Assembly (NCBI GenBank): GCA_024235035.1
Contig: JACKNE010000018.1
Span: 1-61,472 of the forward strand
DNA length: 61,472 bases
Direction of reading: 5' to 3'
DNA from: Gammaproteobacteria bacterium
GTDB taxonomy: Bacteria > Pseudomonadota > Gammaproteobacteria > Competibacterales > Competibacteraceae
A program made the translations under genes and the position numbers. How positions within the stretch are numbered: position 1 is the stretch's first letter; every line of letters starts with the position of its first letter. Below the pieces are notes generated by a model that was given only the letters and a program-made list of their open reading frames with translations, was not told the origin of the DNA and searched no databases. Positions 46,264 through 53,798 of this stretch are shown here, one piece after another.

Positions 46264-47051
46264 ATGCCACCGTCGATGCGGAAGCTCCTGTCATTGCGGT
46301 GCGTGGCCTACGTACGCAGTTTGGTGTCGAAGTGATTCATGAGGCGCTCGATTTCGAGGTCCGCCGGGGTGAGATCATCGCGCTGGTCGGCGGTAGTGGC
46401 TCTGGGAAGACCACTTTGTTGCGAGCGATCATCATGCTGCTGAAACCCACGGCGGGTTCCATCAAGCTGTTGGGCCAGGAAGTGATCGGCATCAGTGATC
46501 GCGCCGCATTCCAGTTGCGCCGGCGGTTTGGGATGTTGTTCCAGCAAGGCGCTTTGTTCAGTTCGCTGACGGTGCGGGAAAATGTCGCTGTGCCGTTGCG
46601 TGAGCATACCCGACTATCAGCCCGCCGGATCGCTGAGATTGCCGATCTCAAGATCGTGCTGGCTGGATTGCCCGTTGACGCTGGTAGTAAACTGCCGCGT
46701 GAGCTAAGTGGGGGGATGTTGAAGCGGGCAGCGCTGGCGCGGGCGCTGGCGCTGGATCCGGCGCTGCTATTTCTGGACGAACCGACGGCTGGTTTGGACC
46801 CGGTCAGCGCCGGCGCCTTCGATCAGCTGGTGGTGCAACTCAAGGAGTCGCTGGGTTTGACGGTGGTGATGGTGACTCATGACCTGGACACACTCTGGCA
46901 GGCGACCGACCGGGTAGCGTTTCTGGGCGAGAAACAGTTGATTGGCTACGCACCGATGCGGGAATTGACAGTCGCCGAACATCCACTCATCCGAGCTTAC
47001 TTTGGAGGGCCGCGTGGCCGCGCGGCGCAGGAGCAGGCGGATGCAAAGTAA
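46260..47051 (+). CDS. MlaF-type lipid ABC transporter ATPase
   Basis: The 263-residue ATPase has Walker A GGSGSGKTTL near residue 40, the Q-loop, signature LSGGMLKRAALARAL and Walker B LLFLDEPTAGLDP, followed by the switch histidine in VTHDL. It energises lipid movement by the permease encoded just upstream. The start is the GTG at 46260, in the GTGA overlap with the permease stop; an upstream open frame inside the permease gene is spurious. It overlaps the MCE gene by 11 nt. Confidence 0.9.
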   Translation: MNATVDAEAPVIAVRGLRTQFGVEVIHEALDFEVRRGEIIALVGGSGSGKTTLLRAIIMLLKPTAGSIKLLGQEVIGISDRAAFQLRRRFGMLFQQGALFSSLTVRENVAVPLREHTRLSARRIAEIADLKIVLAGLPVDAGSKLPRELSGGMLKRAALARALALDPALLFLDEPTAGLDPVSAGAFDQLVVQLKESLGLTVVMVTHDLDTLWQATDRVAFLGEKQLIGYAPMRELTVAEHPLIRAYFGGPRGRAAQEQADAK

Positions 47052-48024
47052 CGTCAATTATGCCTTGGTCGGGTTGTTCGTCATTATTCTGGGCTCAGCA
47101 TTGTTGAGCGTGGTGTTCTGGCTGACCTTAGGTAGCGAGAGTAAAACCTATAACCGCTATCGCGTTTATTTTCACGAGTCGGTGGCTGGTCTGAATCTCA
47201 AGGCGACCGTGCGTTATCGCGGCGTCGAGGTCGGGCAGGTGGAATCGATCCGGCTGGACCCCAAGAATCCCGATCAGGTCGATGTGGTGTTGGGGATCGA
47301 ACGCAGCACACCGATCCGCCGCGACACGATTGCCACCTTGTCGACCCGGGGTTTGACCGGCGTGGCCTCGGTTGAGCTCAGCGGCGGCGGCCAAGCGTTG
47401 CCGCTGGAAAAGGGGCCGGGCCAGGATTTGCCGGTGATTCAGGCCGGGCCATCCTTGGTGGCGCGGCTGGATGACGCCTTCAACAGCATTTTGACCAATT
47501 TCGATAACCTATCGAAGCGACTGGAACGGTTGCTGAGCGACGAAAATCAGATAGCGCTGACCGAGAATCTGCAGCATCTGAGCACGATCACCGGTGCGGT
47601 CGCCGACCGTTCCGACAGCCTGCGCCAGACGTTGAAGAACGTCGAAGTTTTCACGAATACCCTGGCCCAGCGCGCCGAACGCATGGGGCGGGCGCTGGAT
47701 CAGTTTGCCACGGCTTTGGAAAGCACGGATGAAATCAGTACGCAATTTCAGGCGACCTTGCGTGATGTCCAGGCCAGCGCTCAGGCCGTGCGCAATGCGG
47801 CCAACAATATGACCCAAACCAGTCGGGCGTTTACCGAACTGGCGGGAGACGGTCGTCGGGAGTTACGGCAACTGGGTCAGAACACGGTGCCGGAAATCGA
47901 TACCTTGTTGGTGCAGGCCAACGAATTGATGAGGGTGCTACAGCGGTTGGCTGGAATGCTGGAGGAAAATCCCCGTGCGCTGTTGTTGGGCAAGCCCCAG
48001 GGCCGGCCAGGGCCGGGAGAATAG
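47041..48024 (+). CDS. MlaD-type MCE substrate-binding protein
   Basis: The 327-residue protein has one N-terminal membrane anchor (about 5-30, YALVGLFVIILGSALLSVVF), a single MCE domain (about 40-120, SVAGLNLKATVRYRGVEVGQ) and a long helical tail (about 150-310) suited to forming a hexameric channel. A single MCE domain and the neighbouring permease and ATPase identify it as the MlaD-like lipid carrier of this system. AGGAG lies before the ATG. Confidence 0.9.
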   Translation: MQSNVNYALVGLFVIILGSALLSVVFWLTLGSESKTYNRYRVYFHESVAGLNLKATVRYRGVEVGQVESIRLDPKNPDQVDVVLGIERSTPIRRDTIATLSTRGLTGVASVELSGGGQALPLEKGPGQDLPVIQAGPSLVARLDDAFNSILTNFDNLSKRLERLLSDENQIALTENLQHLSTITGAVADRSDSLRQTLKNVEVFTNTLAQRAERMGRALDQFATALESTDEISTQFQATLRDVQASAQAVRNAANNMTQTSRAFTELAGDGRRELRQLGQNTVPEIDTLLVQANELMRVLQRLAGMLEENPRALLLGKPQGRPGPGE

Positions 48025-48082
48025 TGAAAATAAGGCATCAGGTTCCGGGTTTCGGGTTTGAAGACGGTAAGGAGAATAAGAC

Positions 48083-48718
48083 GTGACTGGTGGTATCGAA
48101 GGCCGAGCGGTAACTGGCCACTGGAGAGAAGCATGGTTAGTCATGCTGGTGATATTGACCGGTTGTACGTTGCCACAAGACCAGTCGTCGCCTCCGCAGA
48201 CTTATTTATTAGGGAGGGGAGTGGTTGCGCCAACCCCGGTGCGACGGCCCAGTGGCAAGATCCTGTTGGTGACGGTTTCCAAGGAGGCGCCCGGTTTCGA
48301 TTCTCAGCGTATCGCCTATACCCGGGAGCCACTCACGTTGGATTACTACCATGACAGCGTCTGGAGCGACACACCGGCTAAGATGCTGCTGCCGGTCTTG
48401 GTCCAAGCATTCGAGGCCACCGGCGCGTTCAAAGCTGTGGTTTCGCCGCCATCGCCAGTTCTGGCTGACCTGCGGGTGGATGTCGATGTGATCCGCCTGC
48501 AACAAGAGTTCATGACCCGACCTAGCCAAGTCCGTTTGACGGCGCGCATCAAGGTGGTGGAGATGAAAAGCAGACAGGTGTTGGGTACGCAGATCTTCGA
48601 AGCTGTGGAACCCGCGCCTAGCGAGAATGCGCATGGCGGCGCGCAGGCGGCGAATGCCGCCGTGCAGAAAATGCTGAACGGGATGGTGCCGTTTGCATTG
48701 AGCTATCTGGTTCGTTGA
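48083..48718 (+). CDS. ABC-type transport auxiliary lipoprotein
   Basis: The 211-residue protein has a signal ending LTGC (cysteine near residue 28) and the PF03886-type auxiliary lipoprotein body (TYLLGRG, then VTVSKEAPGFDSQRIAYTREPLTLDYY). It probably contacts the MCE protein from the outer membrane, as PqiC does for PqiB. The start is a GTG with TAAGGAGA upstream. It completes a permease-ATPase-MCE-lipoprotein cluster. Confidence 0.87.
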   Translation: MTGGIEGRAVTGHWREAWLVMLVILTGCTLPQDQSSPPQTYLLGRGVVAPTPVRRPSGKILLVTVSKEAPGFDSQRIAYTREPLTLDYYHDSVWSDTPAKMLLPVLVQAFEATGAFKAVVSPPSPVLADLRVDVDVIRLQQEFMTRPSQVRLTARIKVVEMKSRQVLGTQIFEAVEPAPSENAHGGAQAANAAVQKMLNGMVPFALSYLVR

Positions 48719-48744
48719 ACTGTCGCTGAGTCAGATATTCACCC

Positions 48745-49068
48745 ATGAGTTTTTCGACATTGCTGGGTATCTTGGCCATCATGGGCATGGGGCTATGGTT
48801 CTGGCGAGACAGCCTCGGCGCCCGCGAGCAGGCCCGCACCGCCAGCGCCCGCGCCTGCCGTCAGAGCAACGTACAACTGTTGGATGATACCGTGGCCTTG
48901 GAACGATTGTGGCTGCGGCGCGATCGCGATGGTCGGTTGAAGCTGGAGCGATTGTACCTATTCGAATTTACGGATACCGGGCAGCGTCGCCAGGTCGGTA
49001 GCGTCTTGCTGATTGGCTGGCGGGTGGAAGTGCTGTGCATGGAAGGCGGCGATCTGTTGGTGCCCTGA
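48745..49068 (+). CDS. DUF3301 family protein
   Basis: The 107-residue protein has one N-terminal membrane span (about 5-22) and the DUF3301 pattern (WRDSLGAREQARTASARACR, then the family-typical QLLDDTVALERLWLRRDR). Its function is unknown. The family is common in gammaproteobacteria. It lies 26 nt after the lipoprotein gene and may belong to the same transcript. Confidence 0.85.
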   Translation: MSFSTLLGILAIMGMGLWFWRDSLGAREQARTASARACRQSNVQLLDDTVALERLWLRRDRDGRLKLERLYLFEFTDTGQRRQVGSVLLIGWRVEVLCMEGGDLLVP

Positions 49069-49107
49069 TGTCCCGCTATCTGCGGGGTCACTTTGAGGAA
49101 AAATATG

Positions 49108-49884
49108 ATGGATTATCAGGATATTATGTATGAGGTCCGCAACGGCGTCGCCACCGTGACCATCAATCGTCCCGACAAATACAACGCCTTTCGCGCCCAG
49201 ACCTGTGAAGAGCTGATCCATGCGTTCCAGCACGCGGGCTGGGATCGGTCGGTCGGGGTTATCGTGTTGACGGGGGCTGGGAACAAGGCGTTTTGTACTG
49301 GCGGCGACCAGTCGGCGCATGCCGGACATTATGACGGGCGTGGGGTCATTGGTCTGCCGCTGGAAGAATTACAGGCATCGATCCGCGACGCGCCCAAGCC
49401 GGTCATCGCCAAGGTGCGCGGCTACGCCATCGGCGGTGGTCATGTGTTGGCGTTGCTGTGCGATTTGACCCTGGCGGCGGAATCGGCCAAGTTCGGTCAG
49501 GTCGGCCCCAAGGTCGGCTCGGTGGACCCCGGTTTCGGCACGGCCTACATGGCGCGGGTGATCGGTGAGAAGCGGGCGAGGGAAGTCTGGTATCTGTGTC
49601 GCCAGTACACGGCGGCGGAAGCGGTGGAAATGGGCTTGGCGAACAAAGCCGTGCCGGATGCCGAACTGGATGCGGAAGTCGAGCGTTGGTGCGCGGAAAT
49701 CCTGGAGAAGAGCCCAACGGCGCTGATGTTGGCCAAGCGCTCCTTCAATGCGGACACTGCTCATATCACTGGGATTTCCGCCTTGGGCTTGCAGGCGGTC
49801 AGTCTGTTCTACGGCACGGAAGAGTCACAGGAAGGCGTGCGGGCGTTTCAGGAAAAGCGCAAGCCGAAGTTTCGGGACCTTTGA
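49108..49884 (+). CDS. badI: 2-ketocyclohexanecarboxyl-CoA hydrolase-like crotonase
   Basis: The 258-residue crotonase-fold protein closely follows the BadI pattern: YEVRNGVATVTINRPDKYNAF at the start, CTGGDQSAHAGHYDGRG near residue 70, GYAIGGGHVLALLCDL and FGQVGPKVGSVDPGFGTAY. BadI opens the ring of 2-ketocyclohexanecarboxyl-CoA in anaerobic benzoate/cyclohexanecarboxylate breakdown; the related MenB is the main alternative. No other ring-degradation gene is in the window. The GAGGA site favours ATG 49105 or 49108. Confidence 0.8.
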   Translation: MDYQDIMYEVRNGVATVTINRPDKYNAFRAQTCEELIHAFQHAGWDRSVGVIVLTGAGNKAFCTGGDQSAHAGHYDGRGVIGLPLEELQASIRDAPKPVIAKVRGYAIGGGHVLALLCDLTLAAESAKFGQVGPKVGSVDPGFGTAYMARVIGEKRAREVWYLCRQYTAAEAVEMGLANKAVPDAELDAEVERWCAEILEKSPTALMLAKRSFNADTAHITGISALGLQAVSLFYGTEESQEGVRAFQEKRKPKFRDL

Positions 49885-49969
49885 TGGCGATTGCACATCT
49901 GGGATAGCAGGGCGCCGTGTGCGTCAGATCGGTCAGGTCGGTTGGGCAACGCGGCATTTTCACCTGATG

Positions 49970-50509
49970 TCATTCCCCAAAACCGGTTGCATCAATCCAG
50001 TCGGGATGGCCTGCCCAGTCCAGCGGATACAATCCGTTTTCCACGAAGCGGCGAAAGCTGGAATGGGGCCAGTCGGCCACGCGGGTGGTGTGTCCGTGTT
50101 TGACCGGATTGTAGTGAATGTAATCGCAATGGCGCTCAAAATCCTGATCATCACGGATTTGATATTCCCAATAACGGCGTTGCCAAATCGTTTGTTCGCG
50201 TTTATGGCGAAGTGCAGGCGAGCGTATAGTTTTGAGTGAGGCAGGGCAACGACGGGTAAAGTGCGATTTGATCAACATCCAGCGTGTTGAATAATCTGCA
50301 TCGTCTAGCGGCAAGGTCCAGAGACAATGCAAGTGATCAGGTAGAATCACCACCGCATCGATACGGAACGGATGCCGTTGTTTGACAGTGGTGAATGCGT
50401 CCCGCAATAAAGCCATGGCATCGGGTTCGCAAAGGATGGCCCGCCGCCGATAGGTCACGACCGTGAAGAAGTATGTTGCGCCGGGGGTAGTTGAACGGCG
50501 ATAGCGCAT
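49970..50509 (-). CDS. REP-associated tyrosine transposase (RAYT)
   Basis: The 179-residue protein is a single-copy relative of IS200/IS605 transposases. The HUH metal motif is HLHCLW, and the catalytic tyrosine lies in YIHYNPVKHG. RAYTs bind and cut REP palindromes and are thought to spread them. The start at 50509 (MRYRRSTTPGATYFF) matches the family; a longer frame reads through a REP unit and is rejected. The gene is bordered by a REP array at 50524-50983. Confidence 0.9.
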   Translation of the reverse strand: MRYRRSTTPGATYFFTVVTYRRRAILCEPDAMALLRDAFTTVKQRHPFRIDAVVILPDHLHCLWTLPLDDADYSTRWMLIKSHFTRRCPASLKTIRSPALRHKREQTIWQRRYWEYQIRDDQDFERHCDYIHYNPVKHGHTTRVADWPHSSFRRFVENGLYPLDWAGHPDWIDATGFGE

Positions 50510-50523
50510 CGGTAAATTTCCGA

Positions 50524-50983
50524 GTAGGTCGGGCAAAAGCATCGCGTTGCCCGACGAGTTCACACGTCCCAAGTCATCATAAGAGATAGATCGAGCAAAA
50601 GCACCGCGCTCAGAGGATTAAGCGCATGTCGGGTTTGAACATTGCCAGGAGGGGTAGGGATTGCCAGTAGGGGTAGGTCGGGCAAAAGCATCGCGTTGCC
50701 CGGCGGGTTCAGTGGGTAGTAGGGGTAGGTCGGGCAAAAGCATCGGGTTGCCCGACGAGTGCAGTGGGTAGTAGGGGTAGGTCGGGCAAAAGCATCGGGT
50801 TGCCCGACGAGTTCAGTGGGTAGTAGGGGTAGGTCGGGCAAAAGCATCGCGTTGCCCGACGAGTGCAGGGGGTAATTCAGAGGATTAGACGCATGTCGGG
50901 TACATCCTGTGCCCGACCTACTGGTCTTGAACGTTGCCAGTAGGAGTAGGTCGGGCAAAAGCATCGCGTTGCCCGACGGGTTC
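50524..50983. repeat. REP (BIME-type) palindrome array beside the RAYT gene
   Basis: Six near-identical units of about 38 bp start at 50524, 50673, 50725, 50777, 50829 and 50946. Units two to five have an exact 52-bp period. Each contains the inverted repeat GTCGGGCAA...TTGCCCGAC around a 10-nt loop. A related palindrome in a different arrangement (GTCGGG...CCCGAC) is at about 50898-50920. These are the probable substrates of the adjacent RAYT. The array contains no convincing gene. Confidence 0.9.
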
Positions 50984-51036
50984 CATCGTAAAGAGTGAGG
51001 GCGTTTTCTCGTCTGTCCTCGCGAGGAGGTTCTTGT

Positions 51037-51822
51037 ATGAGCGACCGTTACACCGTTCAGCCAGGTGATAATCTCTCGAAAATCGCCCGTCGGTATGATT
51101 ATCCGTCTTGGCGGGTCATTTATTATCACGCGGACAATGCAGAGTTTCGCCGGTGGAGACCGAATCCGAATCTCATCCAGCCGGGAGACGTGCTGGTTCT
51201 CCCGGATCGACCCCGCTCCACGCCGCCACCACGGGCGACGCTGACCCTACCCTGGAATTTTGCCAACCGGCTTCAGTTGCCGGGTGTTCTGCAGTTGGAG
51301 CCACTGTCCCTGACCGATCTACGCTTGCAGGGGCCTTTGCTGTTTCCAGTATCCCCACCGCCGCTCAATCTGTCGCCCCGCAGCGCTCCCTCCACCGGTT
51401 CATCGGGAGTTACGCTAGGTGGCTTGGTGCAGGATATTCCCACCACGCCCACCGGCGAACCGATTCGCGGGGGGTATGGCGAGGCGCTGAAGTGGGCAGG
51501 GCGTGCGACGTTGCGCTATCCCTTTGTTCAACGGCGCTTGGATGCCGCCAAGGATTGGGCTATCGATATCGCTTGGCGCTCTGCGCCGCCCTGGCGGAAG
51601 GGGCTGGAGATCGGCGTCGGGCTGGTCGGTGCTTCGGTGCTGTTGTCGATCAGTCCGACTCGTGAGTTCATTCGCGAGCAGGTTCATGATCAGGACATCC
51701 CGCTCGATCCACTCGGTGTGGATTGGATCAGCGTGCAGCCGCGTCTTGGGATCGATGGCGATTGGGGCGGTGTTATCAACTTCAATCTGCAAAACCTGAT
51801 TCATCCACCGCAGTCGCGTTAG
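51037..51822 (+). CDS. LysM-domain protein
   Basis: The 261-residue protein opens with one LysM domain (RYTVQPGDNLSKIARRYDYP, ending PGDVLVLPDR by about residue 57), which normally binds glycan or peptidoglycan. A proline-rich linker follows, then an alpha-helical part with a hydrophobic segment near residues 190-210 (KGLEIGVGLVGASVLLSI). There is no classical signal peptide. The combination resembles LysM proteins of contractile injection systems or phage-like particles, but no tail genes are nearby, so this is only a possibility. GAGGAGG precedes the ATG. Confidence 0.7.
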   Translation: MSDRYTVQPGDNLSKIARRYDYPSWRVIYYHADNAEFRRWRPNPNLIQPGDVLVLPDRPRSTPPPRATLTLPWNFANRLQLPGVLQLEPLSLTDLRLQGPLLFPVSPPPLNLSPRSAPSTGSSGVTLGGLVQDIPTTPTGEPIRGGYGEALKWAGRATLRYPFVQRRLDAAKDWAIDIAWRSAPPWRKGLEIGVGLVGASVLLSISPTREFIREQVHDQDIPLDPLGVDWISVQPRLGIDGDWGGVINFNLQNLIHPPQSR

Positions 51823-52067
51823 GGGTCAGAATCGCCGCGTGCCGAATATTGCCACTTCAGCAGATGGGCCAACAGGACGATAAGCCGACTTTCGAGTTCT
51901 CGCCATTCACTTTTTCCCACGGCTTCGATTTCCTCGGCGACATGTTCCCAGTCCACCTCGCTGAAGCGGTGAGCACGAATCAGTTCGGCATTGCGCAAGG
52001 CCTAGGTGTAGGCGTCTTGCTGGTAGAGAAGGGATAGGGAATTCTCGGGCATATTCGCTCTATGCAT
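51819..52067 (-). pseudogene. DUF29 family fragment with internal stop
   Basis: Minus-strand translation from 52067 gives MPENSLSLLYQQDAYT, then TAG, then ALRNAELIRAHRFSEVDWEH and EEIEAVGKSEWRELESRL, ending in HLLKWQYSARG. This is the N-terminal half of a DUF29 protein. The stop replaces the conserved Trp after DxYxx (TGG to TAG), and the C-terminal half is missing, cut at the end of the LysM gene. It is therefore a doubly broken gene. Confidence 0.85.
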
Positions 52068-52100
52068 AATGGGTCGTTTTGCGAGCGGGTATCTACGCGC

Positions 52101-52955
52101 TCACCGTCCGGTGGGACCGGCCTGCTTGTCCCGCCAATGCTCGGGACCTAGGGCCAGACGAAAGCCGAGGATGACGAAGCGGTCGTCGGGTCCGAAGCGG
52201 AAACGGGACGCGGAGCGTGCGTTGTGACCGTAGTCGATCCAGGAACCGCCCCGCAGGACGCGCCCCTTGCCGGTCTTCGGACCGGTGGGGTCGGTTACCG
52301 GACCCGCAGGATGGTTTCCGTACCAGTCCTGGCACCACTCCCAGACGTTGCCGTGCATCTCGTACAAACCCCAGGGATTAGCCGGCAGCGAGGCTACTTC
52401 GACCGTTTCCTCTCGATAACGCCCTTCCTTGCCACGACGATAAGGGTACTTGCCGTTATAGTTCACTTGCTCCGGCGTGATGTCCTCCCCGAAGGAGAAC
52501 GGGGTGGCCGTTCCCGCTCGACAGGCGTATTCCCATTCGGCCTCGGTTGGTAAGCGTGCTTCCAATCCCGGTATTGCACGGTTGAGGCGAGCTATAAAAC
52601 TCTGCATGGCGTTCCAGCTCACTTGCTCCACCGGTCGTCGATCATCCTTGAAGTGGCTAGGATTCTTCCCCCTCACCGCTTGCCATAATGCTTGGGTGCA
52701 GGTGGTTTCCGCCAGCCAGAATCCACGAGTCAGTAGCACCTCGTGCTGAAGTTCATTGTCGGATCGATCATGTTCATTTTCCGGCGACCCCATCAAGAAC
52801 CGTCCCGGTGGCATCCAGCGGAAGGCTTGACGAACGCCACGGTAGGTCAATGACTGCCACAATCCATAAGGATCTTCACCCCAGTCGCTGGTCCAGGGAG
52901 CAGGAAAGTGTTCTGGTAGAGGGCCAAGGGGTGGAGTGGGGGGTGGATTCTTCAC
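52101..52955 (-). CDS. FGE-sulfatase-fold protein with DGR-like variable C-terminus
   Basis: The 284-residue protein is almost entirely an FGE-sulfatase (SUMF1-like) domain: RWMPPGRFLMGSP near residue 46, ARLPTEAEWEYACRAGT, NPWGLYEMHGNVWEW and RVLRGGSW...GFRLA. The paired cysteines used by true formylglycine-generating enzymes near GGS are absent, so it should bind ligands rather than modify sulfatases. Residues 241-263 form a block hypervariable against the otherwise similar C-terminal domain encoded at 53799-56435. The N-terminal 40 residues partly match the linker of that protein, pointing to duplication. Confidence 0.88.
   Translation of the reverse strand: MKNPPPTPPLGPLPEHFPAPWTSDWGEDPYGLWQSLTYRGVRQAFRWMPPGRFLMGSPENEHDRSDNELQHEVLLTRGFWLAETTCTQALWQAVRGKNPSHFKDDRRPVEQVSWNAMQSFIARLNRAIPGLEARLPTEAEWEYACRAGTATPFSFGEDITPEQVNYNGKYPYRRGKEGRYREETVEVASLPANPWGLYEMHGNVWEWCQDWYGNHPAGPVTDPTGPKTGKGRVLRGGSWIDYGHNARSASRFRFGPDDRFVILGFRLALGPEHWRDKQAGPTGR
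52128..52147. promoter_or_regulatory. Hairpin after the first variable region
   Basis: GTCCCG (52128-52133) and CGGGAC (52142-52147) pair around an 8-nt loop, just past the 3' boundary of the variable region. The same stem is kept after the second variable region (53829-53848) although the loops differ. DGR target sites typically carry such a hairpin or cruciform downstream of the variable repeat; the role here is inferred. Confidence 0.55.
52167..52235 (-). other. Candidate DGR variable region 1
   Basis: This 69-nt block (23 codons) aligns without gaps to 53868-53936. Fifteen codons differ. Thirteen of these keep C in the third position while the first two positions change (for example gac/ttc, tcc/tac, ttc/aac, gtc/gac). 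The other two fit GAA in the template (gca/gtg, gga/gag). Flanks of 28-29 nt on each side are identical in both genes. Confidence 0.75.
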
Positions 52956-53089
52956 AGCAGATCTTCAGCCCGATCCTAGACAAGGTAGAAGTAGTGCATT
53001 TGAAAGAGGTAGTCCATCGTATCTGTCCATGGGGATTGGATCATCTAGGTACATCGTGCCCGACCAATCCATTGGAAGATATGGCTTGT

Positions 53090-53440
53090 TCAAGATCCCC
53101 GCGGATGCGTCGCGATCCACTCCCGCATCACCGCATTGACACGAGTTTGCCAACCCTTGCCAGTTGCTTTTAACGCTGCCAGTACGTCTGCATCAAACCG
53201 AATGGTGGTTGCCACCTTCAAAGGCGCTTTCTGCGGATCACACCGCTGTTTTTGCGCCAACTTCTCCTTTAGTTCTTCGTAGGAGTAGCTAACGATCGCG
53301 TTGTCCCAATCGCTGGAATCAGTGCGCGGATTTTCCGCATCCTCTACCGGTAATTCGGCAGCAGCGGCCAAAGCCGATTCGATTTGTTCGGGATTAAAGA
53401 ACTTCTTTGAAATAGCGTTGGGTTTCACGGATATCACCAT
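53090..53440 (-). CDS. brnA: BrnA-family antitoxin
   Basis: The 116-residue protein has the BrnA C-terminal ribbon-helix-helix-like segment (TTIRFDADVLAALKATGKGWQTRVNAVMREWI). It neutralises BrnT and usually represses the operon. The start is uncertain: 53440 lies within brnT and overlaps it by 47 nt, while 53473 gives a longer overlap. It is downstream of brnT, the normal toxin-first order of this family. Confidence 0.85.
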   Translation of the reverse strand: MVISVKPNAISKKFFNPEQIESALAAAAELPVEDAENPRTDSSDWDNAIVSYSYEELKEKLAQKQRCDPQKAPLKVATTIRFDADVLAALKATGKGWQTRVNAVMREWIATHPRGS

Positions 53441-53663
53441 ATCTGCAAGAAATGACATGCGGCCCGGTTTCACGCTCCGTCCAGATCAGTACCACGACGC
53501 GGTTATTCAACCAGCCTAGGCTTTTCAAGCGCTGTTCGCCATAGGCTTCCCGGTTGTCTTCGTCCGTCACCAGCGGAGCATCGAAAATTGGCTCACATCC
53601 AGCGAAATCAATGCCATGCTTGCGCAGGTTGGTTTGTCGTTTCGCCACGTCCCAAGTGATCAT
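53394..53663 (-). CDS. brnT: BrnT-family toxin (ribonuclease)
   Basis: The 89-residue protein matches BrnT: WDVAKRQTNLRKHGIDFAGCEPIFDAPLV at the start, then REAYGEQRLKSLG and the closing CRYGDIRETQRYF. BrnT is a RelE-fold ribonuclease that inhibits translation. The first ATG is at 53663, with no ribosome site but a TACAAT hexamer six nucleotides before it, so the mRNA may be leaderless. It sits upstream of brnA and downstream of a duplicated 37-bp promoter segment. Confidence 0.88.
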   Translation of the reverse strand: MITWDVAKRQTNLRKHGIDFAGCEPIFDAPLVTDEDNREAYGEQRLKSLGWLNNRVVVLIWTERETGPHVISCRYGDIRETQRYFKEVL

Positions 53664-53669
53664 TAGCAA

Positions 53670-53743
53670 ATTGTACCAATGGCAAATTGACTATCTGTCA
53701 TTTTGGATTGTACCAATGGCAAATTGACTATCTGTCATTTTGG
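53670..53743. repeat. Exact 37-bp tandem duplication in the brnT promoter
   Basis: Units 53670-53706 and 53707-53743 are identical. Each contains the short palindrome ATTGTACCAAT and, on the minus strand, a TACAAT hexamer resembling a -10 element. Because BrnA-type antitoxins repress their own promoter, the repeat may double an operator or promoter. Function is inferred. Confidence 0.85.
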
Positions 53744-53798
53744 TTGGTTCCTAGGCAGGAACATAGAAAAAGCGGTATTCATGTTTTTGTTCAGTTGG

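Noticed and set aside
50673..50866. Possible CRISPR array with 52-bp period
   Set aside because: The spacers are nearly identical to each other, the repeats are palindromic REP units next to a RAYT, and there are no cas genes.
50560..51129. Long minus-strand open frame of 189 codons
   Set aside because: Its translation is the REP array read through (repeated SGNAMLLPDL). There is no ribosome site or family motif, and it overlaps the LysM start.
52101..52955. Formylglycine-generating enzyme that matures sulfatases
   Set aside because: The active-site cysteines near GGS are missing, the region there is hypervariable and no sulfatase gene is present.
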